From Providencia rettgeri (GTDB taxonomy: Bacteria; Pseudomonadota; Gammaproteobacteria; Enterobacterales; Enterobacteriaceae), in contig UGTZ01000001.1 in NCBI GenBank assembly GCA_900455085.1, positions 712,501 to 776,500 of the forward strand: a stretch of DNA of 64,000 nucleotides. Direction: 5' to 3'. Below the pieces are notes generated by a model. That model made no database searches, had not been told where the DNA came from, and saw nothing but the letters and a program-made list of their open reading frames with translations. Shown here in pieces: positions 1 to 8,061 of the stretch. Position numbers and translations under genes: made by a program. Position 1 is the stretch's first letter, and each line of letters opens with the position of its first letter.

Positions 1-262
1 TTTGATTTATAAAGGGAATTTTAATTTTCTGTTTCTATGTAGTAGGAATACATGACCTACTGCGATTGGATAAACAACAATAAATATTTTGGTATGAACT
101 ATACCTGATTGCGTATGTGATGGTCTAGGCTATCTGCGTTAACTCGAGAGTAAAAACCTAATAAATATAAAGTAAAAGACTGTAAAGTCGAAAAATTCAA
201 GAACTCTCCGCTGTTACTAAATAAAAACTTTCGGTAGCATTCATAGTATTGATATATGTTTA

Positions 263-408
263 ATATACCCGTAATCCTTCAAGTTGTAGCGCTTTTCGTT
301 GAGGTGTAAGTGACAGCACTAGGCTAGCCGAGTTACATAGTTTATCTATGCTCCCCCGTCTATCTTCGCTTGTCGCCTACCTGCAACTCGAATTATTTGG
401 GGGTATAT
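263..408. repeat. ERIC-like intergenic repeat upstream of slt
   Basis: The element has inverted ends ATATACCC / GGGTATAT. Its interior resembles the enterobacterial repetitive intergenic consensus: TTCAAGTTGTAGC at one end, a central dyad around CATAG..CTATGCTCC, and TTGTCGCC..CTGCAACTCGAATTATTTGGGGGTAT at the other. Further copies occur in this window near 2.4, 25.8, 57.6-57.8 and 60.7-61.1 kb. It lies between an AT-rich leader and slt, so it may be transcribed as part of the slt 5' region. Confidence 0.75.
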
Positions 409-448
409 ATAGGTTAAGGTTTTCCTGTATTTTGACTTTAGTTTAGCG

Positions 449-2376
449 ATGGAGCGAGTGAATATGAAAGGTTGGTTATCGGCAGTACCTGTAACAATGT
501 TGCTGGTTTCCAGCACAGTATGGGCGGATTCCTTACAGGCACAGCGGGAGCGTTATCAAGCAATTAAGGTTGCATGGGATGCCAATAAAATGGATGAAGT
601 CGAGCGCTTGCTGCCGACCTTGCATGATTATCCACTTTACCCTTATCTCGCTTATCGTGAGCTAACTCAAGACTTAGATATTGTATCACCTCGCCAAGTT
701 CAGGAGTTTATTAATACTTACCCGACGCTACCCGTTGCTAAAAACTTAAAAACTCGATTTGTGAATGAGTTAGCCCGTCGTCAAGAGTGGAAATCATTGC
801 TGGAGTTTAGCCCTGAAGCCCCAAAACCCGCAGAGGCACAATGTAATTTTTATTTTGCTAATTGGGCTGTGGGAAATAAACAAGTTGCATGGCAAGGGGC
901 AGAAAAAGCCTGGTTAAATGGCCGTTCAATGCCGAGTGCTTGTGATAAGCTATTTAATGAATGGGAAAAAGCGGGTTATTTAACCCCTGAAATGACTCTT
1001 GAGCGCATCAATTTAGCCATAAAAGAGGGCAATACTTCGATTGCGAGTTATTTAGCTAAACGCTTACCACCAAGTTATAAAACGATTGGTGATGCGTTAG
1101 TGAAATTACAAAATGACCCAGCCTCAGTCGTGACATTCGCCAACACGATGACGCCAACGGATTTTACTCGCCAAGCTACCATCGCGGCTTTTAGTCGTTA
1201 TGCACGTCAATCCCCTGATGCGGCTCGTACGGTACTTAATAGCATAAGTTCTGCACAAAAAATGAACATGGCAGAAAAGCAATTACTTAAAGACAGTATT
1301 GCTTGGCAATATATGGGAGATGTGCCCCTGAACAGGCTCAATGGCGTGATGAGACCATTCAAGAAAGCAATTCATCTTCATTGAGAGAGCGTCGTGTTCG
1401 TTTGGCATTAGGGGCTGGCGATAAGAAAGGTGTCGCTTCATGGTTAAATCGCTTGCCAGCGGAAGTGAAAAATAAAGAAGAGTGGCAATATTGGCAGGCC
1501 ATCACGTTAATTGATGCAGGTAAAAAAGCAGAAGGTGAGACGTTACTTCGCCAATTAACTGAAAAACGCGGTTTCTACCCAATGGTTGCAGCACAAGTCT
1601 TAGAAGTAGATTACCCTGTATACGTTAAAACGGCTGTTAAACCAGACTCAAGCGTCAGTCAACTCCCAGAAGTTCAGCGTGTTAGAGAATTAATGTATTG
1701 GGAGCTAGATAACCTTGCTCGTTCTGAATGGGTGAGTTTAGTGGCATCGCTACCTACCAACCAGCAAGAGCAATTAGCACGTTATGCGTTTGATAATAAG
1801 TGGGCTGATCTCAGCGTGCAGGCGACTATCACTGCTAAACTTTGGGATCACCTAGAAGAACGTTTCCCATTAGCGTGGGATAAAGAATTCAATTTATATA
1901 CCAAATCGAAAGATATTCAAAAGAGCTATGCAATGGCAATCGCTCGCCAAGAAAGTGCATGGAATCCACAAGCTCGCTCACCTGTCGGAGCGACAGGTTT
2001 GATGCAATTGATGCCAGCAACAGCAAAACATACCGCGCAAAAACAAGGTATTAACTACGTAAATGCTAGTCAATTAACTAATCCTACGACCAATATTGAG
2101 CTGGGAACAGCATATCTGGAAGATGTTTATCAGCAGTTTGGTAATAACCGCATTTTAGCCAGTGCAGCTTATAATGCAGGCCCATCCCGTGTGACTCGTT
2201 GGTTAGGCAATAGTGGTGGGCGTATTGATGCGGTCGCATTTGTGGAAAGTATCCCGTTCTCAGAAACTCGCGGCTATGTGAAAAACGTGTTGTCATATGA
2301 CTTATTCTATCGGCACTTTATGGGGCAGAAAAATAGTAAGGTGTTGCTTTCTAATGAGTGGAATATGAAATACTAA
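449..2376 (+). CDS. slt: Soluble lytic murein transglycosylase Slt (frameshifted in this sequence)
   Basis: This periplasmic lytic transglycosylase cleaves MurNAc-GlcNAc bonds to form anhydro-muropeptides during wall turnover. A signal peptide ends near the Ala of VWADS. An alpha-helical superhelix fills the first two thirds. The catalytic SLT domain is C-terminal and contains the family signature AIARQESAWNP (catalytic Glu), GATGLMQLMPATA and AAYNAGPSRV. The frame breaks around 1327-1331: the first frame runs to a stop at 1382-1384, and the rest continues in another frame. Changing CCCC to CCCCC there reads DVPPEQAQWRDE and restores one protein of about 642 residues, the usual Slt length. 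A sequencing deletion is therefore more likely than a true pseudogene. trpR follows, as in E. coli. Confidence 0.93.
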
Positions 2377-2377
2377 T

Positions 2378-2513
2378 TCGCGTCATCCTTCGCACTGTAG
2401 CGGTGTTGGCTGCACTCGCTAGCCCTAGTCACATACTTATGTATGCTCCTAGGGCCTAGCTCTTTTGCCGCCTTGCTACAGCACGAATGCTTTAGCGTGT
2501 TGGTGGGTATGGG
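2378..2513. repeat. ERIC-like repeat between slt and trpR
   Basis: It starts just after the slt stop. It contains the typical blocks CACTGTAGCGGTGTTGGCTG, a central CACATACTTATGTATGCTCC dyad and TTGCCGCCTTGCTACAGCA. The CCTAG arms flanking the centre (AGCCCTAG / CTAGGGC) make it a strong hairpin when transcribed. No other signal is obvious between slt and the trpR operator. Confidence 0.8.
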
Positions 2514-2670
2514 AAATGTTTATTTCTAACTTTCCACATCGGTCGATTAGATATTATTCAAACTATCTAAAGCGTTATTAGCTAACTAAATGAAATTTGG
2601 TTATTTTTTGTATTATTGAAGCTTGAAAAGCGTTTGGTTGATGATTTCTAATAAGAGTGTGTTATTATTT

Positions 2671-2688
2671 GTACTAGTTAAATAGTAT
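2671..2688. promoter_or_regulatory. TrpR operator in front of trpR
   Basis: GTACTAGTTAAATAGTAT matches the TrpR operator pattern built on ACTAGTTAACTAGT, with one central deviation. It lies 14 bases before the trpR start codon. trpR is autoregulated in enterobacteria, so the placement fits. The assignment rests on motif and context only. Confidence 0.75.
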
Positions 2689-2701
2689 GGGTGGATAAAC
2701 G

Positions 2702-3019
2702 ATGACAGCAAATCAACACCAAGATCCGGCTCTAACAGCCGATGAGAACGCTGACTGGCTGCGCTTTGTGAATTTATTACAATTGGCATTTGAACAAGAT
2801 ATTCATCTGCCAGTTCTTCAGTTATTACTCACGCCAGATGAGCGTACAGCGTTAGCGACTCGCGTTAAAATTGTGCAAGAACTGATGCGCGGCGAAATGA
2901 GCCAAAGAGAACTGAAAAATGAGCTCGGCGTGGGAATTGCGACTATCACTCGAGGTTCGAATAGTTTGAAATCAGCGCCTATTCCTGTGAAGGAGTGGTT
3001 GGAGCAACAACTCCTCTAA
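2702..3019 (+). CDS. trpR: Trp operon repressor TrpR
   Basis: This small DNA-binding dimer represses trp, aroH, mtr and its own gene when bound to L-tryptophan. At 105 residues it has the family length. The helix-turn-helix core is clear (GEMSQRELKNELG, then GIATITRGSNSLK). The preceding LTPDERTALATRVKIVQELL-like helices form the co-repressor pocket. A consensus-like TrpR operator lies just upstream. The gene sits between slt and convergent yjjX, as in E. coli. Confidence 0.97.
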   Translation: MTANQHQDPALTADENADWLRFVNLLQLAFEQDIHLPVLQLLLTPDERTALATRVKIVQELMRGEMSQRELKNELGVGIATITRGSNSLKSAPIPVKEWLEQQLL

Positions 3020-3054
3020 AATATTCGTCATATTTCAAATAAATAGGCACAAAA

Positions 3055-3076
3055 AAAGTATGGTTTCCCATACTTT
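3055..3076. terminator. Bidirectional terminator between trpR and yjjX
   Basis: AAAGTATGG and CCATACTTT form a 9-bp stem around a TTTC loop. An A-run precedes it and short T-runs follow, so it can serve both convergent genes. Confidence 0.65.
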
Positions 3077-3132
3077 AGTGTGAAAAGAGTGGTGTTTAAT
3101 CGCACATGCAATTTTAATTATTTTAAGTATAA

Positions 3133-3669
3133 TTAATCTTCTACTTGGTTTAGCTCTTTATAAATTTCATGCTTAATGGGAACCAAGGCCAATATCAAGG
3201 CTTGTTGGTAAACACTGGTGCGAGTTAATACCCCGTCAGTGAAAAAACCAATGGCACCACCTTGTTGTTTGATATTATCGATGCCTGTTAAAAAGGCCAT
3301 TTCATCACCGAGTTCACGGCCTTCACGAATACCCGCCAGAATTTTTTCTGGGATCATAATACTGGCAGAGCGAGACTCACCGCGTATTTGCTTATGCTCA
3401 ATCACTATCCAAGCAAATGTCATATCGTCTTCGATACCCGCTTCAATACCAACCCAAAAATCCGCTTCAGGGCGAACTTGCCGAGAGGCCATGACGCGCT
3501 GTCTAGCCCCAGTACGGGTTTCATTATTACCGATAGGTTGCTGTGGAACGCTGCTATCGACATTAATATCTTCAATTTGATAACTGCCAGCCCCAAAAAC
3601 AGCATCGAAAGCAAGATGGATCGCTTTAATTTTGGCAGGATTAGTCGTTGCAGCTATAACTTGGTACAT
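3133..3669 (-). CDS. yjjX: Inosine/xanthosine triphosphatase YjjX
   Basis: YjjX hydrolyses non-canonical ITP and XTP to the diphosphate form, cleaning the nucleotide pool. The 178-residue protein opens with VIAATTNPAKIKAI, the ITPase-superfamily nucleotide-binding start. It carries the conserved QPIGNNETRTGARQR segment and FWVGIEAGIE. The length matches the family. It is divergent from gpmB, with about 50 bp between the start codons, and convergent with trpR. Confidence 0.94.
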   Translation of the reverse strand: MYQVIAATTNPAKIKAIHLAFDAVFGAGSYQIEDINVDSSVPQQPIGNNETRTGARQRVMASRQVRPEADFWVGIEAGIEDDMTFAWIVIEHKQIRGESRSASIMIPEKILAGIREGRELGDEMAFLTGIDNIKQQGGAIGFFTDGVLTRTSVYQQALILALVPIKHEIYKELNQVED

Positions 3670-3721
3670 TAATTATTTTCCTTTGAACACATACTTCGAA
3701 AAGTAATAACGGAACACATCT

Positions 3722-4369
3722 ATGTTACAGGTTTATCTTGTTCGCCATGGCGAAACTGAATGGAATTTAGCTCGTCGCATCCAGGGACAATCCGATAGCC
3801 CTCTGACCGCCACTGGACGACTGCAAGCAAGGCAGGTGGCTGAGAGGATAAAGTCAGAAGGCATTACCCATATTATCACTAGTGATATGGGACGCACACT
3901 GGAAACTGCACAAATAATTGCAAGTGTATGCGGGTGTGAAATTACCACAGAACCGCGTCTACGTGAACTAAATATGGGCGTTCTTGAACAAAGAGCAATA
4001 GAGTCGTTAACGCCAGAGGAAGAACAGTGGCGTAAAAGCTTAATTGATGGCACGCGTGGAGGACGAATTCCAGAGGGGGAATCGATGGAGGAGCTGTATA
4101 CACGCATGTTTGCAGCACTAAATAGTTGTTTAGATTTGCCTGAAGGGAGTCGCCCACTGATTGTTAGTCATGGCATTGCGTTAAGTACGTTAATTAGCCG
4201 TATTATGGGGGTTCCTGCCTATTCAGAACGCCGCTTGCGTTTACGTAATTGTTCACTATCTCGTGTTGATTACCAAAACAGCCCATGGCTAGCGAATGGC
4301 TGGATAGTTGAAACAGCTGGTGAGGTGACACACTTGTCGCAGCCTGCTCTCGATGAACAGCAAGGTTAA
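3722..4369 (+). CDS. gpmB: Histidine-phosphatase-family protein GpmB
   Basis: It belongs to the histidine phosphatase (phosphoglycerate-mutase-like) superfamily. The catalytic RHGETEWN motif lies at residues 8-15, and the second histidine is in IVSHGIALST. The protein has 215 residues, as in E. coli GpmB. Genomes annotate it as phosphoglycerate mutase 2, but real mutase activity of this branch is doubtful and a general phosphatase role is likely. It is convergent with rob, with a clear hairpin between them. Confidence 0.92.
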   Translation: MLQVYLVRHGETEWNLARRIQGQSDSPLTATGRLQARQVAERIKSEGITHIITSDMGRTLETAQIIASVCGCEITTEPRLRELNMGVLEQRAIESLTPEEEQWRKSLIDGTRGGRIPEGESMEELYTRMFAALNSCLDLPEGSRPLIVSHGIALSTLISRIMGVPAYSERRLRLRNCSLSRVDYQNSPWLANGWIVETAGEVTHLSQPALDEQQG

Positions 4370-4381
4370 CGATTCAGAAAA

Positions 4382-4407
4382 AGGAGTTTCAACAAACTGA
4401 AACTCCT
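4382..4407. terminator. Terminator between gpmB and rob
   Basis: A perfect 10-bp stem (AGGAGTTTCA / TGAAACTCCT) with loop ACAAAC lies in the 43-bp gap between two convergent genes, with an A-run on the left. It can act for both strands. Confidence 0.75.
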
Positions 4408-4412
4408 CTACT

Positions 4413-5327
4413 TTAAGGTGTTGCGGTCGAACCTGTTTTGATTGGGACATAATAATCAAAGGTATCGATATGTGTTTTTGGGTCATCATTTTCTGGGGTG
4501 ATATGACGTAAATCGATATTTTTTAATCGATAATGTTCGATGTCATAACCAGGACGACGCGTTAAATTCAGCTTAGGCAGATATACACCATAAATTTGAT
4601 ATAAAAACTCTTGTAATGCATCTCGAGTTGGTGTGCCATTGAACGAAAATTTAACATAATGACCACTTGGCAACGTTAAACTTGTGTATTGGTCAGTGTT
4701 AAAACTTGCATCTTCGGGTCTTACCGCAGTGGTATAAAACACTGTTTGTTCATCTTCTTTTTCTGGATTATGAATGGCATGGTGCAAGCCAAAAACTTCT
4801 GACGCAATAGTCGTCGTATTATCCAAATAGTAGTGCCAAAATGTTTGGCGCATTTGGGAACAGGCCGTTGACCACTCTTCTAACGCATAAGAACAACTTT
4901 GTTCCAAGCCAACCAGCTCTTGCGCTGGCATTTGTAGGAATTCATGTTCAATATTCGTGTGATTATCTAAAATAATCGGTGGGCAAATTCCTGCCGCACA
5001 CCATTCTTCACTTCGGCGGTAAAAAGCAGGGGTTAGGTTAAATTGCTTTTTAAAGGCTCGAGTAAAAGTTTGTTGCGAATCAAAACGATACTGTAACGCA
5101 ATATCAAGAATTGGTCGGCTTGTTAGCCGCAATGCCACAGCCGCACGAGAAAGCCTTCTGGCTCGAATATAAGCACCAATCGCTTGGTCAGTCACCTCTT
5201 TGAACATTCGTTGTAAATGCCACTTTGAGTAGCCAGCTTTTGCTGCAACATTATCCAGTGAGAGTGGTTTGTCTAGGTTGTCATCTATCCAGCGAAGCAA
5301 GTCGCGAATAATATTAGTTTGATCCAT
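4413..5327 (-). CDS. rob: Right-origin-binding transcriptional activator Rob
   Basis: Rob is an AraC/XylS-family activator of the mar/sox/rob regulon (efflux, solvent and antibiotic tolerance) that also binds oriC. The N-terminal half (about 1-110) is the double helix-turn-helix: IDDNLDKPLSLDNVAAKAGYS, then PILDIALQYRFDSQQTFTRAF. The C-terminal half (about 120-285) is a GyrI-like ligand-binding domain. At 304 residues it is slightly longer than E. coli Rob (289). The divergent neighbour is creA. Confidence 0.95.
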   Translation of the reverse strand: MDQTNIIRDLLRWIDDNLDKPLSLDNVAAKAGYSKWHLQRMFKEVTDQAIGAYIRARRLSRAAVALRLTSRPILDIALQYRFDSQQTFTRAFKKQFNLTPAFYRRSEEWCAAGICPPIILDNHTNIEHEFLQMPAQELVGLEQSCSYALEEWSTACSQMRQTFWHYYLDNTTTIASEVFGLHHAIHNPEKEDEQTVFYTTAVRPEDASFNTDQYTSLTLPSGHYVKFSFNGTPTRDALQEFLYQIYGVYLPKLNLTRRPGYDIEHYRLKNIDLRHITPENDDPKTHIDTFDYYVPIKTGSTATP

Positions 5328-5512
5328 GTATATCCCCAGCCAATGCGACTTATAGAACAGATATAATCTATCAATGAATTGCTATTCTATATCAAGTTAT
5401 CTTTTTCGTTTATAGTAAATGAGTTGTATTTGATAATTAGTTAAGAAAGTGAATAATAAGTCTCGTTTTACTACGAAGTTTTACCGATTTTTAGTTGAAT
5501 AGGAAATTCAGT

Positions 5513-5989
5513 ATGCGTCGTTCCAGATTAAAAAATATCGTACTTGCAGCATTATTATCAGCGTTGCCGGGCATCACATTTGCTGAAGAAATCGGTTCAG
5601 TCGATACTGTTTTTAAAATTTTCGGCCCTGACCATAAAATTGTCGTTGAAGCATTTGATGACCCTGATGTTGAGAATGTGACTTGTTATTTAAGTCGTTC
5701 AAAAACAGGTGGAATCAAAGGGGGCTTAGGTTTAGCAGAAGATACCTCTGATGCTGCAATTTCATGCCAGCAAGTTGGACCGATTGAGTTAAATGACCGT
5801 GTTAAACGCAAACCAACGAAAGGGCAGGTTGTCTTTCAAAAACGAACGTCTTTAGTTTTCAAAAAATTACAAGTTGTACGCTTTTATGATCCCAAGCGTA
5901 ATGCATTAATTTATCTGACTTATTCAGATAAAATGATCGACGGTTCACCAAAGAATGCGCTGAGCGCAGTACCGATTATGCCTTGGTGA
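5513..5989 (+). CDS. creA: Periplasmic CreA-family protein
   Basis: CreA family protein of unknown biochemical role. The first 26 residues are a signal peptide (RRSRLK followed by a hydrophobic stretch ending TFA). The ATG at 5513 is preferred over an upstream in-frame TTG at 5495, because AGGA lies 8 bases before it and it gives 158 residues, as in E. coli. Family hallmarks are the opening IGSVDTVFKIFGPDHKI and FDDPDVENVTCYLS. The usual creBCD partners are not present downstream; arcA follows, convergent. Confidence 0.9.
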   Translation: MRRSRLKNIVLAALLSALPGITFAEEIGSVDTVFKIFGPDHKIVVEAFDDPDVENVTCYLSRSKTGGIKGGLGLAEDTSDAAISCQQVGPIELNDRVKRKPTKGQVVFQKRTSLVFKKLQVVRFYDPKRNALIYLTYSDKMIDGSPKNALSAVPIMPW

Positions 5990-6041
5990 TTACAAAATAG
6001 TTGAGCCGCTATACTCGCAATAAAAATCACTCGCAAATAAA

Positions 6042-6070
6042 AAATCCGTTGCCTGAAAGACAACGGATTT
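6042..6070. terminator. Terminator between creA and arcA
   Basis: A 10-bp stem AAATCCGTTG / CAACGGATTT encloses a 9-base loop. Read on the minus strand it ends in a T-run, so it mainly serves arcA. Confidence 0.75.
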
Positions 6071-6099
6071 CGATAACCAGTAAATAATTAGCTTTCTAA

Positions 6100-6817
6100 T
6101 TATTCGTCTAAATCACCACAGAAACGATAGCCTTCACCGTGGATAGTAGCGATAATTTCTGGTGTGTCAGGTGTCGATTCAAAATGTTTACGAATACGAC
6201 GGATCGTTACGTCAACAGTTCTGTCGTGTGGTTTTAATTCACGGCCAGTCATTTTCTTCAGCAGGTCTGCACGAGTCTGAATTTTTCCTGGGTTTTCACA
6301 GAAATGCAGCATCGCACGGAATTCACTACGGGGTAATTTGTAGTGCTCACCGGCAGGGCTGACTAATGAACGGCTGTTGATGTCTAATTCCCAACCATTA
6401 AACTTATAGCTTTCCACTAAACGACGCTCTTCCGTACCACCCGCTAAATTCATTGTACGGGACAGTAAATTGCGCGCACGAATAGTCAGTTCGCGTGGGT
6501 TAAATGGTTTAGTGATATAGTCATCAGCACCAATTTCAAGGCCAAGGATTTTATCGACTTCGTTATCACGTCCTGTTAGGAACATTAACGCAATGCTTTC
6601 TTGTTCACGAAGCTCACGAGCAAGTAATAAACCGTTTTTTTCCTGGTAAATTAATATCCATGATGACTAAATTGATGTCGTGCTCAGAGAGAACGTTATT
6701 CATCTCTTCGCCATCAGTTGCCTCATGAACCACATAGCCTTCCGCTTCAAAGATGCTTTTAAGCGTATTGCGTGTGACTATTTCATCTTCAACAATCAAA
6801 ATGTGTGGGGTCTGCAT
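6100..6817 (-). CDS. arcA: Aerobic respiration control response regulator ArcA (frameshifted in this sequence)
   Basis: ArcA is the OmpR-type regulator of the ArcB/ArcA anoxic redox system. The receiver domain has the acidic pocket EDE (10-12) and phospho-acceptor Asp54 (VIMDINLPG). The C-terminal winged helix contains KPHDRTVDVTIRRIRKHFE. The frame breaks right after INLPGK. The minus strand reads GG, seven A, CGG; with six A it becomes PGKNGLLLARE and joins both halves into about 239 residues, near identical to E. coli ArcA. The extra base is in the T-run at 6635-6641. Loss of arcA is improbable, so a sequencing insertion is the favoured reading. Confidence 0.94.
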
Positions 6818-7836
6818 AGTTGCTACCTAAAGTATTAAAATAAAAATACTGAACTCACAAGCCGTTTCCAGTTAGGTGGTTATTGATATTGTTCTCTAGA
6901 AAAACGTTTATGAGTATAAATTTGTTATGAAATTCAGCAGTGACATTATGTTGCCATTTTAGGCAAAAGACTTTAACTGCAAGTCAAAATATAAGCACTT
7001 TCCCAATATTGTACTGTTAACAGCAATATAACAGCTAATACTGCATTTACCACCTAAAAAACTAACTTTTGTTGATACATATCAAAATCAATTGTAGCAC
7101 GTTAACAAAAATTGTTAGGCAGATAATTATATAAATTAATGCGGTGTTTAGGAATCAGATAGCGTCTAAAAAAGGGGAGTAGTTGATGCATAGGGTATGC
7201 TTCGGCTTGGTATCAATGAATATAGTCTTCAATGAGTTAAATATACCATTATAAATAATGTTTAATTTGTGACTTACCTCCAATTTCGAAATGTTATTTT
7301 GCTACAGAAAAAGGTGAAAAATTTATCTTGCTAGAGATAACGGGGGTGTAAATATTTAGTTTTTGATTTTTTGTTTCATTTAATTAGGAAAAATACTTAT
7401 TTTATTTTGATGTAGCTGTGTTTTAACAATTTCATAGCATTTGTTTGTAATTTAAACGAATGAAGAAATTATGAAATTAAGTACTCATACTTACTTGTGT
7501 AATCTGTTGTCATTGATGTTTGTGGATTTGAGAGCATGGATGGTAAATAGTAAGAAATAAATACACGAAATACGTCGATTCAGTTGGTCATTTTTACTCA
7601 TTTTTTCATCTTGATTCTCTTCACAAGAAATCGCTAAAGGCTATCTATTTTGCCTATTTAATAGGCAATTTCATTTCTGGCTAGGTAAAAAATTATTTAA
7701 CTTAAAATTTAAGTTTTTTTGGTTTTTAACACCATTATTGCAGTGATAGGTATCTTTTTGTGAATGTGTTTTTCGCGCTGATAGATAATTTATCAAATAA
7801 AAAAAGAGTTTTAAAAGGGATGTTTTGCAAATAAAT
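6818..7836. other. Long gene-free region between arcA and the thr promoter
   Basis: About 1 kb, strongly AT-rich, with no ORF showing a ribosome site or recognisable product. It must hold the arcA promoter at its left end. The E. coli genes of this interval (yjjY, trmJ-like yjtD) are missing. A short dyad TTGCCTA..TAGGCAA lies at 7650-7668. I see no tRNA, IS end or ERIC copy. Confidence 0.6.
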
Positions 7837-7849
7837 TTGACAAAATATA

Positions 7850-7871
7850 CCAATTGCTTTAACCGTATAGG
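7850..7871 (+). promoter_or_regulatory. Probable threonine operon promoter
   Basis: The block GCTTTAACC..TATAGG resembles the conserved core of the E. coli thr promoter. It lies about 40 bases before thrL. A TTGACA at 7837-7842 is too far from TATAGG for a standard spacer, so the exact -35 is uncertain. Confidence 0.45.
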
Positions 7872-7908
7872 GAGAAACTTAAAAGAATCTAAGAGACAGA
7901 CAGAATCT

Positions 7909-7977
7909 ATGCGTAATATCAGCCTGACTATTATTATTACCACCACCACCGTAACCACAGGAAACGGGGCGGGCTGA
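7909..7977 (+). CDS. thrL: thr operon leader peptide ThrL
   Basis: A 22-residue leader reads MRNISLTIIITTTTVTTGNG then AG and a stop. Three Ile and eight Thr or neighbouring Thr codons form the control region, and it ends in the GNGAG tail shared with E. coli ThrL. Ribosome stalling on Thr/Ile codons prevents the downstream terminator from forming. AAGAGA lies upstream as a weak ribosome site. Confidence 0.93.
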   Translation: MRNISLTIIITTTTVTTGNGAG

Positions 7978-8002
7978 CGCATCCAAAAAATAAAAATGAA
8001 AA

Positions 8003-8036
8003 AGCCCGCATACTTAACCGATGCGGGCTTTTTTTT
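8003..8036 (+). terminator. thr operon attenuator
   Basis: AGCCCGCAT and ATGCGGGCT form a GC-rich 9-bp stem around ACTTAACCG, followed by a run of eight T. It lies between thrL and thrA, exactly where attenuation of thrABC should occur. Confidence 0.93.
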
Positions 8037-8061
8037 GGTGTTAATTCAGGAGAGAAATACC

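Noticed and set aside
7650..7668. Terminator at TTGCCTA..TAGGCAA
   Set aside because: The 7-bp stem is weak, has no T-run and follows no gene.
7671..7982. Minus-strand open frame of 103 codons across the thr leader
   Set aside because: It runs antisense to thrL and the thr promoter, without a ribosome site or a sensible protein pattern.
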